NCBI GenBank assembly: GCA_916613615.1
Contig: OU744736.1
Coordinates: forward strand, 8,877,724-8,941,723
Direction: 5' to 3'
Length of the DNA stretch: 64,000 bases
DNA from: Steromphala cineraria
Lineage: Eukaryota > Mollusca > Gastropoda > Trochida > Trochidae
Below are positions 21,101 to 30,990 of the stretch, one piece after another. The notes beneath the pieces are model-generated. The model saw nothing but the letters and a program-made list of their open reading frames with translations, made no database searches and had not been told where the DNA came from. Made by a program: the position numbers and the translations under genes. Numbering within the stretch: the stretch's first letter is position 1; the number at the start of each line of letters is the position of its first letter.

Positions 21101-24100
21101 CCATGAAGAAAGCCCTCCTCTATAATACTCTCTCAGCCGCGGTGGGGCTTGCGGGCCTGGTTGCGGGCATCTTTCTTGGAGAGGTGCACTCGGCCACGCT
21201 CTGGATATTTGCAGTGACTGCCGGCATCTTCCTGTATGTGCCCCTGGTCGATATGGTGAGTATCAGCATATGATATATCACTGCATAGAGGGATATATAC
21301 CATTTTTGTGTAAATGACCTTACTGCTATTATCTGGTTCCCTGGCCTGGTTCTGTAGGCCCTATGCTCGTAGTGTGATTCAAATCAGCTAATGGGAGTGC
21401 TAATAGGCCTACTATTTTTCATTTTGCGCTGCACGCTCCTTCTAAGCTTACACACAGCGTGCTGTAAGAGTTTTACAACAGACATCGCTAGATAACAATG
21501 TACGGAGTTTAGCTGAAATGAGTTGAGTAACCAACCATCAGCGATACACGAGATTTTGGTCGATTGATAACATGGCTAGGTTGGAGCATAACGCTGATTT
21601 ATCATATAATGGGCAGTGTTATCGGCGCAATAAACCCATCTTGTAGGTCCCTACAGATCCCCGATAACAATGCAAATTAGATCAAAAGACGAACTATTTT
21701 CTCAAAACTCCATACATGTAATGCGAGTCCTAAAACGGTAACCAACCATTGATAACGTCATCGGGAGTTTTCAGAGTTGTTTTTGATCGAATAGAAAATT
21801 CGTAAACAAAATCCGCGAGTGTAAATTTATCATGCATTCGTATTTCGGAAATAACTTGGATATCAAAGTTTTGTTAAAAATTCATCGTGCGTTAAAAAAA
21901 TATATAACAGTATGCAGCTAACAATATCGGCCATCAACAATTATTTCTACTGAATGTGCTTCAATTTTCGTGAATGATATGATAGACGGCTTTGACACAC
22001 AGTGTGTCAGTGACCCACTTGTCAGCAAAAACAAATCATATTCTAGTGATGGTACACATTATCACCTTACAAGTATCGTAGTAACAAACGTAACAGCCCC
22101 ACATTCGCCAATAATCTTCGTTTAGTCTAAGGATACCGTAACCGAACTGGCGTAACAACCATGACTATGCAGCTTTTCAAAGATGCAGTTTGAGTTAGTT
22201 CCCCTGTTGTAGCGACGTTGGCAAGTGGTTCCTACACATTGTGTGTTATAAGAAACCCAAGTCTTTGCTCATGCACTGTAAAGCCGACATAAAATGTTGA
22301 TAAATTGTTGGAGACGTTTCTATGATTTTGAAAAATCATTTCATAAAGGATTATTTCTAGACGGTTCACAACTGTATATCGCCGACAATATGACCTTCAC
22401 CTTTGTGTATTGTGAACGAAATTACTCAGCGAAATCTAGCTCAAACATATTTTTTAAAAGAATCATATTTTCGTTCAAACCCTTTTATTTCAACATCACA
22501 TTATATGATAAAGAAATTATTAACCTCGTGTGTTCCCGTATCATTGATATCATATACAGCTGCATACCATAGGTTTGTTCACCTGCTTGTGATATTAGTG
22601 CAAATATCATGTAGCCTAATTTTGGTTTCGTTTTGACGTTCATAAAATAACTCCAGGACCACTTACAGAAGATTATCAATTGTCCATGTGTTAAATGACC
22701 ATTTCCAAACCATATTTCGGGATCGTCTTGTCACTGGTGCTGAATGTCGATATTTGGCATTGTTAAAAATAAAGATGGGGTCGAATTTGTGAAATTTGGA
22801 TTTTCTTAAATTTCGATTAAAATCATCCATGTAAATTTTGTAGGAAAAATATCAGCACAGTTACGTTGCCTCAGCGCAAAGGAACACATATGAATAAGAT
22901 ATAAAGCTGTTGATCACTTATGAAGGATTTTGTAGAGCAAAATAGAAATCAGTGTTTTCGAAATGTTGACCCCTGGTCACTTCAATGACCTGCCAATATT
23001 GTTACAGCTATCTGCTAGGTATGACATAAGAATATGTCAACGCAAAATGAATAATAACTTATGCAGTGAAATTTCATCATTATCGGTTTCGTTTTCACAA
23101 TGATAAGATGTCACAAAGATGTTACCAATTACATGATATTTGCACTAAAATACGAAGGTAAGTGAACAAACTTAAGATACGCAGCTGTAATAGGAATAAA
23201 AATATATGTATTATGCTCGCCAAAGACAATTTATATTCCTATTAGTGATATTAATGATACGGAAACACACTCGGTTAATAATCTCTATATACCACGACTG
23301 TAAAGGACAATACAAGGACATGTTTTCACGAGGGACATGTCTTTAAACAGTCACCCCGTGATTTTCATCATGTAGTTGTTTTTGCTTTCATACGAACGTA
23401 AACGGCATTACTACAATTATGATAAAAACCCAAAAATCCCAAAATGGCAAATAAACGAATAATGTTTGTTTCCAATGAAAAACTAAAAACGGCCATTCAT
23501 GTTCACAGAATGCAAATGCACACTTCCAATTTGCAGGGATACGTGTTATATAACCCAACGAACAGTATTAACTCCAAACTATCGTTCTTAATGTTTCGAA
23601 ACGTTTCCAAAATGACGCGTCACTGTCCGGTTTGTGACCACAGTCGCGACTTCAAACCTTCCTATTGTCACTATGCTATGTCGAGTAGCATTAAAATGCT
23701 ACTTCCTTGCAACAATCGACACTTTTCGATCAAATGATACTATTAATAAAGTTTGGCATATGTGACCCCCAACAACTGACAGAGTGGCTCTTTAAGCGTA
23801 AGGATAGGAACATGACCAGAAACAATGTATTTACCAACTTGCACTCTAAGTTACAAGTCCTTTATCATTCCCTAATTCAAGCATTGCTTTCGTTGTTATC
23901 ATATCCTTCATCGGCTCTACTGCGTGATGTGCCGTCACTTAATAGTCAAGTCAGAAGGAAACTTGAGCTCACTTGCACTGGTTGCAGTCAAATCTCGTAT
24001 AAAGACAAAAAATAGCAAGGCCACAATTACCACATGGATAACAGGCACCGTAATGACTTGCCGGAGAATTAGTTGCCAAAATATCCCTTGCATGAGATAG

Positions 24101-27100
24101 AAAGTTAGCGGCGGTGATTCGTTTCATTCGGCAACACAATGGCTTTTCAAGACAAATAGAAACCTTAGGGACTTCATGTATATCTGTAACTGCTCAATGA
24201 TATGGTCATGTACGATAGTTTTTTCAGTTGAATGAAACTGGAATGAAGCATATGAAAGACCTATATTTCTACGTATTCGATCGTATGAATACTTCTGCGA
24301 CCTTACGTTTTCTGAGTCTCAAATCTATAACAGAGAGACCATGGCTGAAAGACCTATATTTCTACGTATTCGATCGTATGAATACTTCTGCGACCTTACG
24401 TTTTCTGAGTCTCAAATCTATAACAGAGAGACCATGGCTGTTTTGAGCACAACATTGAGGTATACAATAGTTCTTCTTTGTTACTAGATGCAAGATACGT
24501 GACGTAGGTTGTATTGTCATTTATAATTAATTCACCATCACCAGTATTTGACAGTATCAAGATACAGTTTGCTTTCTCTTTCATCGATGTACAATTGGTC
24601 TTTGTTAAAATGCAAATAAAAGTACATTTTGTACTTATTTTTATAAAAACAAGTCTTATGTATACTTCTGGCCTTGATGAAACTTTACTGTAGTATTTGA
24701 AAGTCACTTTCATAAGTTTGGATATATTTTGGAAGGACATTTAGAAGAATATACAAAGGGGAAAACAATATTTTCTTGATTGCAGCTTTTCTTTACATAA
24801 ATAACGTTTTGGAGCAAATGGTCACCGTTAACTATGTTATGTTTTTGAATAAATATTGGATGTAGTAATTGTTTGTTTTCAAATGATATCAAAATGATTA
24901 TTCAGGAATTATTGAACATTAAATAAATGAAATTAATAGCAGATTGAGCCAATCTTAAAGGAATGAAATTCATAACATGGTGAGCCAACCTAAAAGAATG
25001 AAATCATTAACAGAGAGAGCCAACCTTATTGAATAAAATCAATAACAGAGAGAGCCAACCTTATTGAATAAAATCAATAGCAAAGTGAGCCAACCTTACA
25101 TAAATGAAAGTAATAGCAGAGTGAGCCAACCTTATTGAATGAAATCAATAGCAAAGTGAACCAACCTCATAGTTTGAAATCAATAGCAAAGTGAACCAAC
25201 CTCATAGTTTGAAATCAATAGCAAAGTGAACCAACCTCATAGTTTGAAATCAATAGCAAAGTGAGCCAACCTTACATTAATGAAGGAAATAGCAAATAGT
25301 GAGCCAACCTTAATGAATGAAATCAAAAGCAAAGCAAGCCAACCTCATAGTTTGAAATCAATAGCAAAGTGAGCCAACCTCATAGAATGAAATCAATAGC
25401 AAAGTGAGCCAACCTTATTGAATGAAATCAAAAGCAAAGTGAGCCAACCTTATAGTATTGAAAGTAATAGCAGAGTGAGCCAACCTTATAGAATTGAAAG
25501 TAATAGTAGAGTGAACCTCATATAAATTAAATTAACAACAGAGTGAGCAAACCGTATAGAGATGAAATTAATAGCAGAGTGTCCCAACATCGTAGAAATA
25601 AAATTAATAACAGAGTGACCCAGCATTGTAGAAATTAAATTAATAGCAGAGTTCTCCAAACTTATATACATCATAGTAATATTATAGCCAACTTTACAGA
25701 ATGAAAATAATAGTGCGTCAACCTTATAGAAATGAAATTAGTAACAGAGCGAGCCATGTATATGTAGTGGTCTATATATACTGTGGAATAAGGAAGACAC
25801 AGAGAACCAGTTGAAGTTGTGGGTTTGTTTGATGCTTGTTTTGCTTGCACCGGTGACGTCTGAGTACTCTTGACACGCTTTCGTTAATCTCTTTCTGCAG
25901 TTGTATAGATGTCATTGACAATCCACCTGCATGTTTTCCACTTGCCACACCGTTAGACGTAATTTAAAGTGCCCGAGAGGGGTTTGTACCTGTACCTTTT
26001 CACACCAAAGGAGTTCATTTAGTTTAACTTATGCTTTGTTCTACAAGTACAAAGCGTTTCCCCATACTCAACACACGGTTGTGCAACCCGGAAGTGACTG
26101 GGTTTTCTATATGACACGTGCGTGTGACCAGAAAAAGAACTCGCACGTTTTTGTAAAACATATGCATTGTCTTCTTTTCTTTGACGTACTGAAGCAAGAC
26201 TTTATTCATACTTCTGTGAATATTTGTGTGATTAACGCCTAAGTTGGTATGGACACCTAAATTTGTCATTTTCGCAATGGGTTGTCAATGGACATGCAGT
26301 ACATTGATACATATTTACGCAATAAATAAATATATTTCCACCAATATCAAAAACCTTCAATCAATATCTAACCTGCACCATTTATGTTTATTAGTGTAGA
26401 AGTTTCAGTTTGCTAAATTGGTATTCAGCAAATTAATCTACAACCTTTTCTTGAGACAGCTCATTGAAGTTTATATGGAAATGAGCACAATATCTAATGA
26501 AGATCGTAACAATGAAGATTTCAAAGGACTCAATGACACGCTTTTAATAGTATTGACACTTACTTGAAATTCATTTATTGTTCTTTATGTTAGGGTAAAA
26601 TCTAGACTTGATGAACAAGCACTAGACTGTGTAACAATCTTCTTTTTTAAACCATTATTGAGCAGGACCAGATTCAGGGATAAACTGATGTCTATTATGA
26701 TAATTAAAGTTTCAGCTATAAATTCATTTTTTCATTTTTCAATAAGTACTCTTCGTCCTACAAACTCATTTGAAATTAAATAAGCTTTCATCGTAGAATC
26801 TAGATTTCATTCTGAGATACGGGCTTTCTATCACCATAAGCTAAAACTTATCAATAAGATATTTTACTATTACACATCCCCACTAAATCATCCTTGTAGT
26901 TGATGATACGAAGAGGGGGGAGGGGCTGACAAACTAGATGCTGGGGTGCACCGGTCCCTTACTATAAATTATGGTAATTCTAACAAGTGACAACAACTGT
27001 GCAAATTAGTTTCATTGAAATGTCGTTAAACTCGTGCATAACAAACCTGTTTTGAATATCAAATGACATAGAGGAGCTTGGACTTCGTATGAGGAATATC

Positions 27101-28353
27101 CATTTTTAAAAATACATTAATTTGGTAAATTTCGATGGAAACTGACATGTCAGAGTGCAAAGAACCGAAATGAATTTTATTTAAACGTTCTTTCTTTTCA
27201 AAGCTTAACTTCGATGTCTACTGGTTTATGATCGTTTTGTTAAAAGTAATGTGACACAGGCTCAAATAAATCTTCTCTTCAACAAGCTCATGTGTGTCAC
27301 AGGTGCGCGACCTGACATGTCACCAAATCTCGCATCTTCTCGTAACATTACGCGTGACCAGTGCAGGAAGTTTTGTGTATGAAATATAGTCACTGATAAG
27401 CATGTTATGAATATGCCAGATGCATTTCAAACCACTCTTTATAAACAAAGATGATGACGCACATTGACAATCCCTTTAAAATAAGATTTTCAGATAAAAA
27501 CATTGAAAACAATAGTTTCTGTGTGTTTTAATGTGTCAAGAAATTATCTCGTGCATAGGCTAAGGCAAGGAGGCACTTATATGTGTGTGAACCAACTGAT
27601 GTAGACGATAGTGGTGTTGGACGGAACAGGTGCTTTTGACACCGAATAAATAGAGGATACTAAATGACCTTCTATTGAATACTATTTTTATTAATCGAGT
27701 TAATGATTTGATACCCAATCATTCACGAGTTTAATAAAACTAGTATAAAATCACAGGAATTTTAGTATTCTATTAATTACTCGCCCTTAAAACCAAGTGA
27801 AATTGCAGACAGTGTTCCGAAACTAACATTTCTGCGACTCGGCGGCCATTGTGACGGTGCAATTACATCGTGACGTCACAACAACACACTGCTATGACGT
27901 GTTACTTGCATTGCGTTATTACACAAGTTACTAGATATTATACTGCGATATCTTACACGGGCGAGTAATAAACATGTATACTACTCAAAAAAAGTAAAGC
28001 GTCAAACCTTTCTTTCTCGCATATTTCCTTTGCATAGACCATATTTGAAATAAAATTTCTAAGCAAAAAATCGTGTCGATTAGGGTAACCTAGATTTTCT
28101 GTATTTTTTCTGTATGTCATCAAGACAAGATATGATCGGGAGCCTCAATGCATACAGGATAATTACGACATCATTTTGACATGGCGCCCTGTTCTGTATG
28201 TTGCAGCTACCGGAAATGAGTCAGGCTGCAGACGACGCCGTCAAGGAAGGCGGAAGTGTTTTCGCCGTGACCTTGACCCAGATTCTCGGCCTCATCCTCG
28301 GCTACGCCATTATCCTCGTCGTAAGCACATACGCAGGCGACATCAACATCTGA
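14856..28353 (+). CDS. ZIP metal transporter, SLC39A8/SLC39A14 (ZIP8/ZIP14) type, seven exons, complete ('ZIP A')
   Basis: Joining 14856-15143, 15687-15864, 16787-16956, 18138-18266, 18713-19073, 21068-21255 and 28207-28353 gives 486 aa plus TGA. Human ZIP14 has 492 aa and ZIP8 460. Order: signal peptide (1-25), LIV-1-type ectodomain (about 26-155) with an HWC...SC cysteine pair, then eight membrane segments at about 159-180, 190-211, 229-247, 328-352, 359-383, 392-412, 418-438 and 455-480. WGYG and VLIPE flank TM1-2. TM5 has EEFPHE (369-374), the ZIP8/14 variant of HExPHE. This branch moves Zn, Mn, Fe and Cd into the cytosol. Odd: TM4 reads HKFVDG (340-345), with Lys341 where a metal-coordinating Asn is usual. 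The TM3-TM4 loop is Gly/Glu-rich (298-325), not His-rich. Family membership is very sure. Orthology to A8 versus A14 is not resolvable, so I give no symbol. Confidence 0.95.
15687..15864 (+). CDS. ZIP A exon 2 (ectodomain)
   Basis: Acceptor CTGATCTAG ends at 15686. It encodes CNGSDIFNRFAVKSQLNSSS, then LMDALPVLYISQDANRC and a basic stalk ending in KASKGE. Donor GTAACA starts at 15865, phase 1. LPVLYIS corresponds to the (C)PxLLxQL segment of the family ectodomain. Overlapping open frames on both strands are shadows. Confidence 0.88.
15865..16786 (+). other. ZIP A intron 2; short diverged internal repeats
   Basis: Holds three diverged copies of a TTCTAGAA...CTTCTTTGAAAGGC phrase (near 16284, 16499 and 16562). 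No exon-like segment was seen. Confidence 0.4.
16787..16956 (+). CDS. ZIP A exon 3 (TM1-TM2)
   Basis: Acceptor TTCCCCTGCAG ends at 16786, donor GTAAGA starts at 16957, phase 0. It encodes VWGYGIGFVVLVCLLSNLGG (TM1) and FRRLLMFLVSTAVGTLAATG...LVLIPE (TM2). WGYG, AVGTL and LIPE are family hallmarks. I see only one copy of this exon, unlike the alternative exon pair known in vertebrate SLC39A14. Confidence 0.94.
17358..18030. mobile_element. Palindrome-rich DNA element (GCCCTTTTTACATGCGCAC termini) in ZIP A intron 3
   Basis: The left end GCCCTTTTTACATGCGCACG and the right end GTGCGCATGTAAAAAGGGC are inverted repeats of about 19 bp that continue into TTTACTCC. TTA flanks both sides (17355-17357 and 18031-18033), a possible 3-bp target duplication. 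The subterminal zones are packed with the palindrome ACTCCTAGGAGT in several spacings. It ends 107 bp before the exon 4 acceptor. It has no coding capacity. Confidence 0.8.
18138..18266 (+). CDS. ZIP A exon 4 (TM3)
   Basis: Acceptor GTGTATCCAG ends at 18137, donor GTGAGC starts at 18267, 43 codons, phase 0. It encodes ALDLMSMEQVADDYIPKMSL and then VLGGIVFFYLSERLI, the third membrane segment. The (V/F)xGGxxxFF(x)xE(R/K) pattern is the family TM3. Confidence 0.93.
18713..19073 (+). CDS. ZIP A exon 5 (cytosolic loop, TM4, first half of TM5)
   Basis: Acceptor CTTGTTTCAG ends at 18712, donor GTAAGA starts at 19074, phase 1. It encodes a Lys cluster (NKKAKKKK), an acidic loop with Gly-Glu repeats (GPGEGE, VEGEGE, EKGEGEGE), TM4 GDGLHKFVDGLSVGAAY and TM5 SIAILCEEFPHEL. 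DNA at 18838-18921 is a purine-rich GGGGGAG repeat that could expand or contract in register. HKFVDG differs from the usual HNFxDG. Confidence 0.95.
19085..19430 (+). repeat. Degenerate about 60-bp tandem repeat in ZIP A intron 5
   Basis: The phrase ATTGGCTGATTTAAGCCTTG...GCATT...CAAAATGATCTCTATT recurs about five times with decay (near 19116, 19200, 19250, 19300 and 19390). It begins immediately after the exon 5 donor. Confidence 0.6.
19431..21067 (+). other. Remainder of ZIP A intron 5
   Basis: No gene or clear element. There is an (AT)n microsatellite at about 20377-20392 and a near-perfect 23-bp palindrome CATAGACTAAATTTTAGTCTATG at 20708-20730. Confidence 0.4.
21068..21255 (+). CDS. ZIP A exon 6 (TM5 end, TM6, TM7)
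   Basis: Acceptor TATGCTTCAG ends at 21067, donor GTGAGT starts at 21256, phase 0. It encodes GDIAILLHSGMTMKKALLYN, LSAAVGLAGLVAGIFLGE and SATLWIFAVTAGIFLYVPLV followed by DM. This matches GDFxILLxxGM...AGxFLYxxLxDM of ZIP8/14. It has no start-to-stop frame of its own, so a simple open-frame scan misses it. Confidence 0.95.
21256..24253 (+). other. ZIP A intron 6, first part
   Basis: No exon or clear element recognised. Open frames at 22294-22636, 23444-23737 and 23707-24015 overlap in different frames and show no recognisable motif. The second includes a CPVC...YCH run that I regard as chance. Confidence 0.4.
24254..24439 (+). repeat. Perfect 93-bp tandem duplication
   Basis: GAAAGACCTATATTTCTACG...ATGGCT at 24254-24346 is repeated without change at 24347-24439. 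The unit is 93 bp (31 codons), so a chance frame reads through both copies. Identity indicates a recent event. Confidence 0.95.
24920..25760 (+). repeat. Minisatellite, about 24 units of 35-38 bp
   Basis: Units read GAATGAAATCAATAGCAAAG then TGAGCCAACCTTATT with variation. Sub-blocks are homogeneous (three nearly identical TAGTTTGAAATCAATAGCAA units around 25165-25260), which shows local amplification. It lies inside ZIP A intron 6. Confidence 0.92.
25761..27768 (+). other. ZIP A intron 6, third part
   Basis: Nothing recognised. Open frames at 25931-26242 and 26024-26269 overlap on opposite strands without family motifs. Confidence 0.35.
27769..27976. mobile_element. MITE with TTAATTACTCGCCC / GGGCGAGTAATAAA termini
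   Basis: Left ATTAATTACTCGCCC (about 27774-27788) and right GGGCGAGTAATAAA (27959-27972) are inverted repeats. The interior contains GTGACGTCAC, a perfect CRE-like palindrome (27871-27880). It is about 200 bp long and lies 230 bp upstream of ZIP A exon 7. Exact borders are uncertain. Confidence 0.55.
28207..28353 (+). CDS. ZIP A exon 7 (TM8, C terminus, stop TGA)
   Basis: Acceptor GTATGTTGCAG ends at 28206. It encodes LPEMSQAADDAVKEGGSVFA and then VTLTQILGLILGYAIILVVS, ending TYAGDINI and TGA at 28351-28353. The (F/L)PEM...Q(N/I)LGLxxGxxIxxxxxxYxGxIxI pattern is the ZIP8/14 C terminus. An open frame here in another frame (28176-28370, Arg-rich) is a shadow. Confidence 0.95.
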   Translation, partial: LPEMSQAADDAVKEGGSVFAVTLTQILGLILGYAIILVVSTYAGDINI

Positions 28354-28419
28354 TATCAGCTTGGGGCTAATGTTTGTTTTGATACTCGGTCCTTGATCCT
28401 TTTTTTTCTTTTTTTTAGA

Positions 28420-29760
28420 ATTTAGAAATATTTACAACACTGTGTTTTTTATGCGTTGGTTGTGTACAGACTCCTTGGCTAGTGAGGATTATAAATTGTA
28501 GCTTTGGTGACCCTATGACCTCAAATAGGGTAACAGGGGTCACAACCTTAAAAACCTATTTTCATCTTCTTCTCCAGTTCTAAAAGGACTAGAGAGTTGA
28601 AAATGATATGTGCAGACTCCTTGGCCAATGGGGATTCTTAATTATAGATTTCGTGACCCCATGACCCCAAATAGGGTCACAGGGGTCACAACCTTATAAA
28701 CCTATTTTCATCTTCTTCTCCAGTTCTAAAAGGACTAGAGAATTGAAAATGATATGTGCAGACTCCTTGGCCAATGGGGATTCTTAATTGTAGATTTCGT
28801 GACCCCATGACCCCAAATAGGGTCACAAGGGTCACAACCTTAAAAACCTATTTTCATCTTCTTCTCCAGTTCTAAAAGGACTAGAGAGTTGAAAATGATA
28901 TGTGCAGACTCCTTGGCCAATGGGGATTCTTAATTATAGATTTCGTGACCCCATGACCCCAAATAGGGTCACAGGGGACACAACCTTAAAAATCAATTCA
29001 CATCTTCTTCTCCAGTTCCAAAACGACTAGAGAGTTGAAAATGATATGTGCAGACTCATTGGACAATGGGGATTCTAATTTGTAACTTTGGTGACCGTGT
29101 GACCCCAAATAGGATCACAGGTGTCACAACCTTAAAAACATATTTTAATCTTCTTCTCCAGTTCCAAAAGGTCTAGAGAGTTAATAATGATATGTGCAGA
29201 CTCCTTGGCCAATGGAGATTCTAATTTGTAACTTTGTTGACCCTGTGACCCCAAATAGGGTCACAGGTGTCACAACCTTAAAAACCAATTCTCATCTTCT
29301 TCTCCAGTTCCATAAGGAGTAGATAGTTGAAAATGATATGTGCAGACTCCTTGGACAATGGGGATTCTAATTTGTAAAATTGGTGATCCTGTGACCCCAA
29401 GTATGGTCACAGGGGTCACAACCTTAAAAACCTATTTTCATCTTCTTCTCAAGTTCCAAAAGGTCTAGAGAGCTGAAATTTTATTTGCAGACTCCTTGGC
29501 CAATGGCGATTCTAAATTGTAGATTTCGTGGCCCTGTGACCCCTAATAAAGGAAATAGGAACGTCCTTTTAAATCGATTTTCATCTTCTTCTCCTGAAGT
29601 ATAAGGCCTTGAAAACTGAAACTTGTCGCGTATATACTTAATTTTATGATTGGTGACCCAGTGTGGCCTCTACAAAGGGGTAATCACATCGGCCACACTC
29701 TACAGCATAATTGATGATGAAGCCTGATGAGCTACAGAGCCAATGGCTCTATTTTTTTTC
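28420..29760 (+). mobile_element. Non-autonomous Helentron-like element, 146-bp tandem array with 3' hairpin (copy 2)
   Basis: About eight units of the same 146-bp family as 1-1305, starting near TGTACAGACTCCTTGG at 28464. It ends with GCCTGATGAGCTACAGAGCC, the hairpin AGAGCC-AAT-GGCTCT (29736-29750) and T8. It lies within about 70 bases of the ZIP A stop codon and in the sense direction, so it is probably transcribed as ZIP A 3' UTR. The first canonical AATAAA after the stop (29545-29550) lies inside this element. Confidence 0.8.
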
Positions 29761-30799
29761 TTTCTATTAATTCGTTAGTGCCCTTTTTGTAGTCATTTCT
29801 TCTTTCAAAAGGATAAGATAGTAAGGTAGGTTATACTATATCTTCACGTTCATTAAAATACTTATTTTTAAAATTATCTTTCAAAACAAATGTAATTCAA
29901 TGCCTGTGATTTTTGTTTTTATATATTACTGGTAATTTCGTCAGTCATTGTCTCTTGCAGTGTCATTCTCTGTTAATGTTTGAAATATCATATATATTCA
30001 GCTAGATATAAGTCGAAGTGTTCTTCTTATCAGCATCTAATATAGATTGACTCAAAATATATTTTCCACTCAGAGGCGAGGACTCTACCCGATAATCAAT
30101 AATCAAAGAAAAAAGTATCAGGGATCAAGCAGAATAGCACGCTATCATTTTAGTTTGATGATTTTTTCAGTTAACAAAAAGAAACCCAACTTTGATAGAT
30201 CCTTGTAATCATCAAATTTGTTTTTGCAATGGCCATTATTAATAACCTTTCATGATATTTTCTTATGTTAATATCGTTGATCACTGTTAGATATCTGTAC
30301 TATTCAGTTTTTGTTAAAGTTCAAATTGTCTATATTCGTTTGAAGAGTTCATTGAAGTATAAAAAGTAAAATACTCAGTGAAACAATTTCTATATATCAT
30401 GTTGTTTGTTATTAGGATTTTATCATGGGGGAAAACAGTTATCGTAATATATGAGTTGTTTCAAATAATTATCCGCTGTTTTGATAATATATCTTGCTTC
30501 TTGATAATGAAAATAAAAAAAACTTATATACCTTTCAGTTGATAAACTGTCAATCAAATGTTTTAAGAGGAACGATGTGTTGTCAAGACGTCGCTTTACA
30601 CGTAAGCAGTCCTGTCACATTCCAGTGGGAACATTGAACCTAAATGTAATCCACACTGTAGAGCCATGGATAGATGTTGAAATTGAATATATTAGATAAA
30701 ACATTACAATATTTTGCCACCATGAAGGCTTTATCTAAAACATAAAATAAAATTAATAATCATATTGTATAAGAACATATCACATGCCATACGATTAAT
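29761..30799. other. Intergenic, nothing recognised
   Basis: AT-rich, with no open frame, repeat or RNA gene that I can support. Confidence 0.4.
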
Positions 30800-30990
30800 T
30801 GTGCGGTTCACAAATACATAAATAGACAAGAGCACTAAATGATAAACAATGCTGGTGACAGTACACAACCTTGAGTAACCACTCTGAATAAATGGTTGAA
30901 ATAATTGAAGCTGTCAATACACTCAGTTCTACCATTAATAAGAGAGTCTATATATTTGATATCATAACAGTGAACTCGATCTTATATTAG
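30800..30990 (-). pseudogene. Short LINE reverse-transcriptase relic
   Basis: The minus strand reads YIDSLINGRTECIDSFNYF and then RVVTQGCVLSPALF, the conserved (G)V(R/T)QGCVLSPxLF block of non-LTR reverse transcriptases. It is interrupted by stops directly after. It is a different copy from the 3045-3960 relic, whose corresponding residues are GVRQG followed by two stops and LSPFLF. Confidence 0.7.

Noticed and set aside
23444..23737. 97-aa open frame with a CPVC...YCH run, possible zinc-binding protein
   Set aside because: Overlaps another frame, sits in ZIP A intron 6, has no complete zinc-finger spacing and no promoter or splice support.
24228..24446. 72-aa protein with an internal 31-residue repeat
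   Set aside because: The repeat is the exact 93-bp DNA duplication read in frame. There is no family motif and it lies inside a ZIP A intron.
24920..25760. CRISPR-like array (regular short repeats)
   Set aside because: Units are contiguous diverging tandem repeats without unique spacers, in an animal intron. It is a minisatellite.
28176..28370. Arg-rich 64-aa open frame
   Set aside because: An out-of-frame reading of ZIP A exon 7, whose correct frame matches the ZIP8/14 C terminus.
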